This document shows positions 1-13,862 of a stretch of 17,500 nt of DNA, in pieces. Each line of letters starts with the position of its first letter. Positions within the stretch are counted from its first letter, which is position 1. A program made the translations under genes and the position numbers. The notes beneath the pieces were generated by a model. It saw only the letters and a program-made list of their open reading frames with translations. It was not told the DNA's origin and searched no databases. The DNA is from Anaeromyces robustus (taxonomy: Eukaryota > Neocallimastigomycota > Neocallimastigomycetes > Neocallimastigales > Neocallimastigaceae): positions 7,501 through 25,000 of the forward strand of contig MCFG01000144.1 of the NCBI GenBank assembly GCA_002104895.1, in the 5' to 3' direction.

Positions 1-46
1 TATATTAAATTTATTGAATAATTTTTTAAGAGAATATATATATAAA

Positions 47-131
<85 letters not shown>

Positions 132-602
132 AAATAAATAATAAATAAATAAATTAATATAAATATATATAAATATATAAATAATTAATTAATTAATCCA
201 TCATATCATTTTTTGTGTAAACTAATATTTTTAAAATCTCATCTTATTTTTTATAACTTATTTTATTATACATGTAAAATGTATTATTTATATATTTATA
301 TATATTAATATATTATGATTAATTTATCGATTTGTAATATTTATATAAAAAATAATGAAATTTTTTTCGTTTTTCTTTTTCTTTTTTTTCTTAAAAAAAA
401 AAAAAAAAAAAATAAAAAATAATAAATATATAAATAAATACAAAGTAGAATTAATAATTATAATTATTAAAAACCAAAAATAGAATAGATAATATATTTT
501 AAAATATAGTTGAATAATTATATATATTCATTTTAATAGAGTTTATAATATAATATTATTTTTTTTATTAGTTATATTAAGTATTTCGAGATAATATAAA
601 AC
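1..602. other. AT-rich upstream flank of the P-protein gene
   Basis: No coding exon is visible here. The stretch holds an AAAT microsatellite (about 48–156), poly-T and poly-A tracts (about 361–412), and unremarkable A/T sequence leading to the ATG at 603. A T-rich tract ending in TTAG near 560–570 could be a 3' splice site in a spliced leader, but nothing else supports this. Any promoter must lie here, but no core element can be told apart from the background. Confidence 0.6.
48..156. repeat. AAAT tetranucleotide microsatellite
   Basis: Tandem AAAT units run almost perfectly from about 48 to 130. They then decay into AAAT/AAT mixtures to about 156. This is simple-sequence DNA typical of the intergenic background here. 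Confidence 0.9.
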
Positions 603-2575
603 ATGTCGAGTCAAATTGAAGAATTAAAAGAACAAATTGATGATTTGGATACTTCAATTGTTTCTTTATTAAATGGTAATTTTAGTATTTAAATTTTTTT
701 CTTTTTTTATATATATATACTACAATATAAATAATATATACACAGTTCTTTAAATAGTTGTCAAAATAAAAATTTTACTACCACGCATAATAATAATAAT
801 AATAGCATTTATAATCATAATAATAAAATTATAATAGTAATAACAATAATAATAATATTAATATTAATAATAATAATAATATAAGAAATAAATTGGATGA
901 ATTATATATATTAATTTTTATATTTTCTTTATAATAATAATAATTTATTTTTTAATATGTTTTATTAATGTTCAAATATCCATTATTATTTTTTATTATT
1001 ATTTAATGAATTCGTAAATTTAAATATTTATTTAAAAAAATAAATACGATATTTGTTAATATAATAAATAAATAATAAAATATAAATAAATAAATATAAA
1101 TTATTCAATAATAAACATGATATATATAAAAAGAATATATATATTTTCCTTTATTAATCAGAATTATTTTTTTCTTTATTATAAAACATTTTACTAATTA
1201 CAAAGAACGTGCAATGTTAACTCTTGATATTGATAATGTCAAGAAAGCAAGGTATATATTTATAAAGAAAAAAAAAAAAAAAAAAAAAAAAATCTTATTA
1301 ACAAACTATTTTAATAATATAAATTTTATTTTAATAATAATTTTAAAATTTTTTTTGTTAATAGTGGTGATATTAAATCTAATGAACCACATGATCCTGC
1401 TAGAGAAATGGAAGTTTATGAACAAGTAATATACCCTTATTTATTTATTATATTATCATTATTACCATAATTACTATTAAAAGAAAATTTATCAAAATAA
1501 TATATCAATAACTATATATAAATTAAATATTAAAAGCAAGTCGAGAATATATAGTTTTTTTTCTTTCATTTTTTCATTTTTTTTTTAAATGTGGAAATAA
1601 ATTATTATCAATGGGGAATTTATATTACAAATATTAGATATAAATTTTTTGGAAATAAAAAAAACGTATTTATTTATAATGGAATTATATCGATATTGTT
1701 TAGATATTACAATTTACAACATTATATAGACATCTTTTAAAACATTACATACAAATTATATAGATCCATATAAAAAATGTACATTCATTAACTCGAATTT
1801 TTTTATATATTTTATTTAATCTTTTATAAACTAATTAAATTTATATAATTATTGAAATTAAAAAGTGTCTTAAAGTAAATAAAACGTCCATTAAGTTCAT
1901 TTTTTTTATATATAAATGAAACAATGATAACAGGAATAATGATAAAAAGGAATATGAAAAAAAAAAAAAAAGAAGAAATTTATATGTTAAAATATAATAT
2001 AACATATAAAGGAACAAACAAACAAACAAACAAAAAAAAAAAAAAAAGCAAACAAAAAAACAAACAAAAAAACAAACAAAATAAAACAAAATAAAACAAA
2101 AAAAAAAAAAAATTGAAAAGAAGAAAGAAAAACAAAAAACATATATACAACGATAATAAGAACAGAAAAGAAATTTTTATAACTATATGATTTAATTATA
2201 ATAATATAATAATAAAAAAATAAATAATTCTTTTTTTTTTTTCTTTTTTCTTTTATATATATATAATAGTAATGATATTAATTTTATTTATATATTTTAT
2301 ATATAATTTTATTTTATTTTATTTTATTTTATTTTATTTACAATAATAAGATTCAAAAGATTAATAAAGGTCCTTTATCAAACAATACATTGGTTTCTAT
2401 TTTCAGAGAAATTATGTCAGCTTCATTATCTTTAAACAAAGAATTAAAAATTAGTTTCTTAGGTCCAAGAGGAACTTATACTCATCAAGTAATTATCCGT
2501 TATATAAATGATTAATTTGAGAATACTTAACAATATATATATATATAAATTTTATTTACTTATACATATATTATT

Positions 2576-2607
<32 letters not shown>

Positions 2608-3590
2608 CCTAGGCTACTGTTAATCGTTTTGGTGATAGTGTTATCTATTCAGCCCAAAAGACTATTGCTGGTTAGATAATTAAAAAACATATATTTATTT
2701 AAATTTATTTTAATTTTAATATTAAATTATTTATTATTAATAATAATGAAATTAGATGTTTTCAATTCCGTTGAAAAAAAGCAAGTTACTTATGGTGTTG
2801 TTCCATTTGAAAACTCAACTCATGGAACTGTAACTCAAACAATTGATAAATTGATTAAGACTTCTGCTAAAGTTAGAGCTGATATGTACCTTCCAGTAAG
2901 TATTATAAAATATTAATACTTGATACTTATTATTTTTTTATTTTGAAATCCAATATTATATAATTCATTATTTAATATATAATGATACATTAATTAATAA
3001 ATTTTATTTTATTATTTTATTTTTTTATTTTTTTTTTTTATTTTTTATTTTTTATTTTTAATCTTTTTTTCTTTTGAAAATAAGATTCATCATCAATTTT
3101 TATCAAAGTCTTCAGACTTATCAGATATTACTAAAATTTACAGTCATCCAGAAGTATGTATTATTTATATTTATATGTTCATTAGATGAAATAAAATTAA
3201 AATAATATTTAATTAATTAATTAATATATATATATATATATATTTAAAATTTAATTTTAATTTATAAATAGGCTTTAGGTCAATGTCAAAAATGGTTAAA
3301 CGCTAAGATGAGAAATGTTCAAAGAGTTCCTGTATCTTCAACTAGTCATGCTGCTGAACTTGCTTCTAAGGAATTAGGTGCTGGCGCTATTTGTAGTTCA
3401 GTTTGTGCTGATATTTACGGTTTAAAAATTTTAGATAGAGATATTGAAGATCTTCAAGGTATATATATATATATTTATATATTATCATATTATCATATTA
3501 TCATATTAAAAAAATATATAATATTAAAATATATTATATTAAAATATATCATATTAAAATATATCACATAATATTGATGTAATTTATTAA

Positions 3591-3624
<34 letters not shown>

Positions 3625-3996
3625 TTTTATTATTATCTTTCATTTATAATAATATTAAATATTATTATATATATAGATAATACTACAAGATTCTTTGTTA
3701 TTGGACAATCCTATGAAGGTCCAACTGGTAATGATAAAACAATTTTCTGTTTTACTGTAGATCACCGTCAACCAGGTGCTTTATGTAATGCACTTGCTGT
3801 TTTTAAACAACATGATATTAATATTACAAAAATTGATTCTAGACCATCTCATCAACATCATTGGCATTATATTTTTGTTTTAGAAGTTGAAGGTCATATA
3901 GAAGATGAATCATTAAAGGAAGCTTTCGTAGAACTTAATAGTATTTGCACAGATATAAATATTATTGGTTCATATCCAAAATCAAAAGAACTTTAA
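603..3996 (+). CDS. pheA: Bifunctional chorismate mutase/prephenate dehydratase (P-protein), nine exons
   Basis: It converts chorismate to prephenate and prephenate to phenylpyruvate for phenylalanine synthesis, probably in the cytosol. Exons: 603–675, 1206–1251, 1365–1425, 2351–2488, 2613–2670, 2756–2895, 3085–3153, 3272–3458, 3677–3996. All introns are GT–AG and the spliced frame is open for 363 residues, close to bacterial P-proteins (386 in E. coli). Residues 1–90 are an AroQ-type chorismate mutase helix bundle: LLNERA at 22–27, K37, R53-E54, and FREIMSAS at 78–85. Residues about 93–268 are the dehydratase: GPRGTYTH at 98–105, PFENSTHGT at 142–150, and NTTRF at 259–263, which holds the family's catalytic TRF motif. 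Residues about 278–360 are an ACT regulatory domain with GAL at 291–293 and DSRP at 311–314 (family ESRP), the Phe-feedback site. The ATG at 603 has A at −3 and starts directly at the first mutase helix, so no targeting peptide is present. Nothing is broken. Exon boundaries are my manual calls; the short second exon is the least certain. Confidence 0.93.
676..1205 (+). other. Intron 1 of the P-protein gene
   Basis: This 530-nt GT–AG intron interrupts the codon for Glu25. It is filled with AAT/AAAT-type simple sequence and holds no exon-like island. Skipping it joins LLN to ERA, exactly the AroQ helix-1 motif, which supports both splice sites. Confidence 0.8.
2013..2097. repeat. CAAA-type microsatellite with poly-A
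   Basis: Repeated ACAAACAAACAAA units are broken by A-runs, and ACAAA/AAAAC units follow. It lies inside intron 3 of the P-protein gene. Confidence 0.85.
2301..2340. repeat. ATTTT pentanucleotide microsatellite
   Basis: About eight ATTTT units lie just upstream of the acceptor of intron 3. They also serve as the T-rich tract before the 3' splice site. Confidence 0.85.
3481..3562 (+). repeat. Tandem repeats in intron 8: 8-bp ATTATCAT ×3 and 15-bp ×3
   Basis: ATTATCAT occurs three times head to tail (3481–3504). It is followed by three 15-bp copies at 3518–3532, 3533–3547 and 3548–3562 that share ATATTAAAATAT and differ only near the start. Because 15 is a multiple of 3, the array stays open in one frame and makes a false extension of the exon ending at 3458. 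Confidence 0.85.
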
Positions 3997-4361
3997 ATTT
4001 AAATAGCAAAAAAAAAAAAATATATATATATATATATAAAAGAAAAAAAGAATAAAATAAATTAAAATAAAAAAAAAAAAATAACAGAAAAAAAAAAGTC
4101 ATTTAAATCATAATTCAATCGTTAATATAATCAAAATAAAAATAATATAATAAATTATAATAATCAAATCAAGAAAGGAAAAAAAAAATAAAAAATAAGA
4201 CAAGAGATTATTAAAATTATATTTTTTTTTATGTTCAAAAAAAAAAAAAAAATATATTATATTATTTTAATTTAATTATCGTAAGTAATAAATTCAGTTA
4301 TAATTATAAAACACTTAAAATTTAACTATAATTGAATTAAAGAAATAAGTAAGTAAACAGC

Positions 4362-4387
4362 AAGAAAGAAAGAAAGAAAGAAAGAAA
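4362..4387. repeat. GAAA microsatellite
   Basis: Six or so GAAA units in the 3' flank of the P-protein gene. They are purine-only on the + strand. Confidence 0.85.
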
Positions 4388-5496
4388 AAAAAGATTATCA
4401 GCAAATTACATTCAATAATTCAATATTAAAATTCAAAATACTGAAAGAAAATCAATTATAAAATAATTAAAATTAATCATTAATAATTACAATAATTATA
4501 ACATAATATTATTATAGGCATATATTTATATTTCTATTATGAATATGAGTATATAATAATTAATATATAATTTCAAAAAAAAAAAAAAAAAAAAAACATT
4601 ATTAAATTAATATGATATATAAATGATAAATAATACATAGACTAATATAGATGTTATCTATAGAAGGATATTATTTATTTATACAAAACATAATCAATCT
4701 TTTATAAAAAAATTTATTAATTAATTAAAAAATACCTTTTTTAATTCTACTACATAATTTGACATTAATATCTTTAAAATAATTATTATATATATACATT
4801 ATTATTATTATTTTTTATATTTTCTCACATAATTATGTATATAGTAATTATTTAAAAGCTATCATATATAAAAATATAATTTTTTTTCTACATATTTCTT
4901 TATTTACATAATGTTAATCTTTTTTTCTTAATATATATATCAATTCCTTTTTATTTTTTTTTTTTTTTTTACTATATAAGAGGAAAAAAAAAAAAAAGGA
5001 ATGAAAAAAAAAAAAAAAAAAAAAAACGCAAAGATAAAAAAAATTTAATCCAATATAAATATATATTTTTTTATTTCAACATTAACACCATTCATAATAA
5101 CACATTTAATCATCATACTTTTTTTAATATAGTATAATTTTTTTTTTATTTAATTATTTTTTTTATTTTATTTTAAGTTTAATTAATAGAGAATGTTTTT
5201 TTTTTCTTACCTTGTCTATAATAAAAAAAATATATAGTGTTATTTATATAATATTATTATTTTTTTTTATTAAAACAGAAAAAAAAAAAAAAAACATTAA
5301 TAATAATACTAATATAAAACAATAGAGTAAATATAAAAAAATATAATACAATAATACAATAATTATAATTATTAATAATGATAATAATAATAATCATAAT
5401 CATAATCATAATAATAATCATAACCGTAATAATCATAATAATGAATAAATAAATAAAATAATAAATAAAAAAAAATTTTTTTTGTTCCTTTTTTTT

Positions 5497-5590
5497 AATA
5501 TTGTAAGTAGTAGAGTTACCCTTGTTGCTATGATCTACTGAGATTAAACCTATTATTCTTTGATTTGTTATATCTATATAACAAATCAAA
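5497..5590. other. Less AT-rich, hairpin-forming segment of unknown nature
   Basis: This roughly 95-nt island stands out from its poly-A/poly-T surroundings by higher sequence complexity. It can form a short hairpin, AGTAGA (5509–5514) with TCTACT (5534–5539). Right after it lies a perfect 15-bp inverted repeat at 5559–5573 and 5576–5590. On the minus strand it reads IIGLISVDHSNKGNSTTY, which could be a lone or decayed exon, but I recognise no family. It is not a tRNA: no acceptor stem or B-box match. A small structured RNA, an exon remnant or chance are all possible. Confidence 0.3.
5559..5590. repeat. Perfect 15-bp inverted repeat, 2-nt centre
   Basis: The left arm TTTGATTTGTTATAT (5559–5573) and right arm ATATAACAAATCAAA (5576–5590) are exact reverse complements around CT. 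The arms contain G and C, unlike the trivial A/T palindromes around it. Confidence 0.9.
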
Positions 5591-6010
5591 TTAAATTGTT
5601 ACATTTAAAATAATTATTTTTATTTTTTTTTTTTATTTAATTTTAAATGTTTATAAAGAAAAAAAAATTTATATATATATATATATTATATTATAATAGA
5701 ATTGTAAAACCAACATTTATCTTAACAAAAATTATCATATATATATATATATTTATTTATTGCTTTTGATCATTGATGATATTATAAAAAAATAATTATT
5801 AAAAAAGAAAAAAGAAAAAAAAAAATGTAAAAGAAATTTGTGTAACATTTTAATAAAGTAATTTTTTTTTTTTTTTTTTTTTTTTTTTCCATTACATTAT
5901 ATTAAGTTAATAATAAATAATTTATACCTAAAATTACACGAGCGAAAAAAAAAAAAAAAAAACTTTTTTTTATTATACCATTTTATGAAAATAAAAATTA
6001 TTATAAAAGT

Positions 6011-6170
<160 letters not shown>

Positions 6171-6367
6171 AATTAAACGAAAATAACAAAAGATTTATTA
6201 ATTAAAGATTATCCAATGATTGTTGTTCTAAAGATTTTAAAAATATAAGATTTTTAAAAAAAAAATTTCTTTAATTATATTAAATATAAATTAATAAAAA
6301 TAAATCAGTTTATTATTAATAATAATTATTTACAAGTTTTTGTATGTTTAATTCTTTATAAATACAG

Positions 6368-6401
6368 AAGAGAAAGCAAGACCTTTTCCAGTATAATTAA
6401 A
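6368..6401 (+). other. Exon-like island, possible 5' UTR exon
   Basis: The 34-nt stretch is preceded by ATACAG and followed by GTAAGT, a consensus acceptor and donor. It is clearly richer in G and C (AGAGAAAGCAAGACC) than its surroundings. It could be a non-coding leader exon of the fumarate reductase gene about 1.1 kb downstream, or an exon of an unrecognised gene. No start codon and no family match are seen. Confidence 0.3.
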
Positions 6402-6788
6402 GTAAGTAAAATATAAAAGTTTTTTATGTAATATTTTAATATATTTTTTATATAAAAACATATAAATATTTTATATAAGGTACAAAAATAGTATATAAAA
6501 AATTTATTTGTCAAAAATATATAAATTTATATATATATATATATATATTATTTTAATTTAAAAGTTTATTCCTTATCTAAAATAAAATAATTTTTTTATA
6601 ATATATATTATTAAATTCGTTATCAGTGAAAATTATATATATATATGTACTGTAAATACAAAAATAATTAAAAATATTACATAGATATAGAATATTTAAA
6701 TATTCGTTATTTTATATTTTCTTTTTTTATAAATTTATAATTTCATTGTATATATATACTTTGGGTTTTTTTTTTTTTTTTTTTATAG

Positions 6789-6805
6789 ATTATATATCAT
6801 AAAAT
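6789..6805 (+). other. Possible 17-nt micro-exon
   Basis: A long poly-T tract ending in TATAG is followed 17 nt later by GTAAG. That is the typical layout of a short exon between two introns. It may pair with the island at 6368–6401 in a spliced leader. An ATG overlaps the donor and would be split by splicing. Confidence 0.25.
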
Positions 6806-7285
6806 GTAAGTTTTTTTTATTTTAAAGCTTTACTTCTTTGTTCTTATCAATAAAATCTCAACATATAATATTATTCAATATATACATGATAAAATTATAT
6901 AAAAGTTATATAAAGTAGATATTTTAATAAAAACAACAATAATGAAATGATTGAAATTCAAATCAATTATAATTTACATTATTTTTATTTTTATTTAAAG
7001 ATAAATAAAAGGAAAAGATAAGAATTAGTAACAAAAGTCAAAAGTCAAAAAAAAAATTCATTAATAATTAATAATAAATAACATAAATAATATATAGTAT
7101 TTTAATGTTGTTAGAAAAGAGTTAAAACAAGAAAAAAGAATATAAAAAATAAAAATAAAATAAAATAAAATAAAATAAAAATAAGAATGTCTATACAAAC
7201 CTTTTATAATAATAAATGTATTTTTTTTAATGATAAATAATTGAAATGTCTAAAAATTAAATTTCAGTAGAATAATTGATGTAAT

Positions 7286-7327
7286 AATTGAAATTCCTGA
7301 TTTCGGAATTAAATTGAAATTTCAATT
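7286..7327. promoter_or_regulatory. Palindrome cluster upstream of fumarate reductase
   Basis: AATTGAAATT occurs at 7286–7295 and again at 7312–7321. The second copy sits inside a perfect 16-bp palindrome, AATTGAAATTTCAATT (7312–7327). Between the copies AATTCC (7292–7297) pairs with GGAATT (7305–7310). The cluster lies about 185–225 bp before the fumarate reductase ATG, a plausible place for a dimeric regulator site. No factor is known to me for this motif. Confidence 0.35.
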
Positions 7328-7511
7328 ATAAATTTAATATTTAACCTTCTTTTTATGAAAATTTTAATTTCTTAATTCACACACACATATGTATATTGCT
7401 ATTATTATTAATATTAAAATTTTAATTTTATTTTATATATTTTATATACATAAAATTGTATATAGTCTATAATATATATATATATATTTTATTTTAATAA
7501 TTAAATTCATA

Positions 7512-11032
<3,521 letters not shown>

Positions 11033-12792
11033 AATGTTTGTTTTTTAATTAAAAAAAAAATTTTTTTTTTTAAAAAAAAAATAAAAACAATAATCTTAAA
11101 CAATTAAGGAAAAAAAAAATACAAATATAAAATATATATATAGTAAAAATAAAAAGAAATATATATATATATAAAGAAATAATAATAATAATAATATATA
11201 AAAAAAATGAAAAATAATAAATAACAAACTAATAAATAAATAAATACATAAGTAAATAAATAAGTAAATAAATAAATAACAATAAATAAATTTGTTATAT
11301 AGTTAATTCTATTCAACAGTATATATATAAATAAAGAAAAAGAAAAACAAAAAACAAAAAACAAAAAAACAAAAAAAAACAAAAAAAAAAAAAACAAAAA
11401 AAAAAAAACTTGTAATAATAATAAATACATTTTTTATATAAAATAATAAATTAATATATATAATATAATATAATATAAATAAAATAAATTAACATAATAA
11501 AAAAAAAAAGACTTTTTTATTTTTATTTTGTGTTTTCATATTTAATCCTATTTTTTTTTTTTTATATGTATATATTTTTTATTTTATTTTAATTTTAATT
11601 TTCTTTTTTATTAACATTTTCAATAATAATATACAAAGTTTAATAGAAAATAAAAATGAAAAAGAAAAAAAAAATAAAAAATAAAAATAAAATAAAAAGT
11701 AAAAAAAAAGAAAAAAGAAAGGAAAAAAAAAAAAAGAAACTAATTAATAAAATAAATATTAATAAATAATAATAAAAAAAAAATTGTACTTATTCATTTA
11801 TGAAAAAAAAATATATATTAATAATCTTGATATATATATAAAAAATATTTTTAAAAGTTAAAATTTATATTTTAATGAAAATTTTTAAAAAATCTATTTA
11901 GTCAATAATAAAAAAAACTATACAATTATAATTAATAAAATAATAAATATTATATTATTTTTAATTTTTATTTTATATATATATATATATATCTATTTAT
12001 TCTTTTTTTTTTTTTTTTCTATATAAAAAGAACAAATAAATAAATAAATAAATGATTTTAAGACTATCTAAAAAAAAAAGGTTATCGAAATTTGATTATT
12101 TTTCATATTATTTGTTAAATATACTTTTTCTTTTTTTTCATTTTCTTTTATTGTTTTGACTTTTCTTTTCTTCTTCTTCTTCTGACTATATTGTTTTGTT
12201 TCACTCTTTTTAATTATTTTATTTGTTCATTAATTTCATACTTTCACTTTTTTATTTGCCGTTTTTCCCTTTTTTTTTTTTTTTTTCTCTTTATTTTATT
12301 TTATTTAATTTTATTTATTTTTTAATTTCTGTATTTTATATAATAATGTCTGTATTTTATATGATAATATTTTTTTTTTCTTTCTTTTTCATTTGTCTTT
12401 ATTCTTACTTCTATTTCATTTGTATTTTTTTTTCTTCTTTTTTCTTTTCAATTTTATAAATATTAAATACTTTGTTATCATTTATTATATCATGTTAATA
12501 AATTATATAAATATATTGTTTTGTTCGTTTGATTGATCGTTTGATCGTTTGAATGATTGAATTTTTTTTATACTTTTCATTTATTTGCGTTTTATATTTT
12601 TATTTATTTATTTATTTATTTGTATGTTTATTTATTTATTTTAATATATTAAAATATATATTTATTATATAAATTATATTCTTTTTTTTTTCTTTAAAAA
12701 ATATAAAGATTTAATTATTATTATTAATAATAATTTTTTTTTTCTTTCTTTCTTTTTTTTTTTTTTTTTTATCATCATTTTTTTTTCATTAT
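11033..12792. other. Spacer between convergent fumarate reductase and LRR genes
   Basis: This holds both 3' UTRs and no supported gene. On the + strand about 11040–11830 is mostly A-rich and about 11950–12790 mostly T-rich, so each gene has an A-rich sense-strand 3' flank. Open frames encode only Phe/Tyr/Ile/Leu low-complexity peptides and are artefacts of composition. Confidence 0.65.
12526..12561. repeat. CGTTTGAT short tandem repeat
   Basis: CGTTTGATTGAT, CGTTTGAT and CGTTTGAATGATTGA follow head to tail. This is a small imperfect repeat containing C and G in an otherwise A/T-only spacer. It is 230 nt past the LRR stop codon, so it may be in the 3' UTR. Confidence 0.6.
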
Positions 12793-13826
12793 TTATTCAA
12801 GATAGTAAGATTGATTATGTAAAAGATCTTGATATTGCATATGATTTTGATATTGTTCTTGAGTTTTAATACCAACAGATGATTTACTCATTTTACTGTC
12901 TTCATTTAATGAAATATCACCTTTATTATTTTTAACATCAACATAATTAAAAATAGTATCATCTAAAGTAAGTTTTGGTGGGGGAGTTTCTTCTTCAAGT
13001 TTTGGAGATAAAACAATAAAGCTTTTTTCTGTTCTTTGAGATTGAAGACGTTGAATACTTGGTTCATTTCTAAATGGTAAAATAGTTTTTTTACTTTGTG
13101 ATCTCTTTATAGAATTATCATCTTCATTATTATCATCCCCTTTTTTTGATCTTTTATATAAGAAAAAGCCTCCAACACCAATTAATATTAATAATAATAA
13201 TAATAAAATGATAGTTATTACAGTACTACCACTACCACTCTTTCCTTTCTTAGGATTATCATTATCATTTTTATTATCATCACCTTCAACATCATCATCA
13301 ACATCATCATCAACACTAATTTTACTATTGGTTTTATTATATTCTAAAACCTTTTCAGTATCTTTTGCTTCACATTTACGTAAATTGTTATGACAAGTTT
13401 TGGTACCATCTTTTACACATAATGATGTATTAGCATAAGAACAATCATTAACATTTTTTATTTCTGGAAGTTCTCCAATTAAATCTTCATTACCTTGAAG
13501 GTTTCTATTTTAAATAATTTAATATTTTATATTTATAATAAAAATATGTATAAAATAGGTAGATTATTATTAACATTATTATTATATAGATATTAATAAT
13601 ATATATAAAAGTTTAAAATATTTTTTTAATTTTAATTACATTATTTCAAGTTTATCAAGTTTAGAAAAGTTCTCAGGTATAATACCACTAAGTTTATTAT
13701 TTTCAAGATCTCTATTTAAATGAAACAGTTTTTATTATAAATAAATTTTATTTTTTTTTTTATTTTTATTTTTTTAATAAACAATTTAAATAATTAATAA
13801 TTTATCAAGAAATTCATTTTACAATA

Positions 13827-13862
<36 letters not shown>

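Larger units (their letters stand above)
1426..2350 (+). other. Intron 3 of the P-protein gene, unusually long
   Basis: At 925 nt this is the longest intron in the window, in phase 0 between Gln60 and Ile61. The flanking residues continue the mutase helix without a gap (REMEVYEQ then IQKINKGPLS), so no coding exon is missing. The first 450 nt are less repetitive than the rest. The second half has CAAA-type repeats (about 2013–2100) and an ATTTT run (about 2301–2340). Open frames inside it are low-complexity artefacts. Confidence 0.8.

Noticed and set aside
1841-2089. 82-residue minus-strand open frame in intron 3 of the P-protein gene
   Set aside because: It encodes mostly Phe, Cys, Leu and Tyr from the CAAA and poly-A repeats and has no domain-like pattern.
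603-3996. Bacterial contamination as the source of the P-protein gene
   Set aside because: Eight GT–AG introns interrupt it and its base composition matches its neighbours, so it is resident in a eukaryotic genome.
5257-5589. 110-residue minus-strand open frame as a gene
   Set aside because: Most of it is Ile/Phe/Lys/Tyr low complexity. Only the first roughly 30 residues look normal, and that part is reported as a possible exon remnant instead.
5497-5590. tRNA gene at the less AT-rich island
   Set aside because: No cloverleaf, acceptor stem or A/B box could be matched on either strand.
11104-11430. 108-residue Phe/Tyr-rich minus-strand frame
   Set aside because: Pure composition artefact of A-rich + strand sequence in the convergent spacer.
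12223-12459. 78-residue Phe-rich + strand frame resembling a membrane protein
   Set aside because: It arises from a T-rich tract downstream of the LRR gene. The hydrophobicity follows from TTT codons and there is no further support.
13208-13393. 61-residue + strand frame opposite the LRR stalk and transmembrane region
   Set aside because: Antisense shadow of the well-supported last LRR exon.
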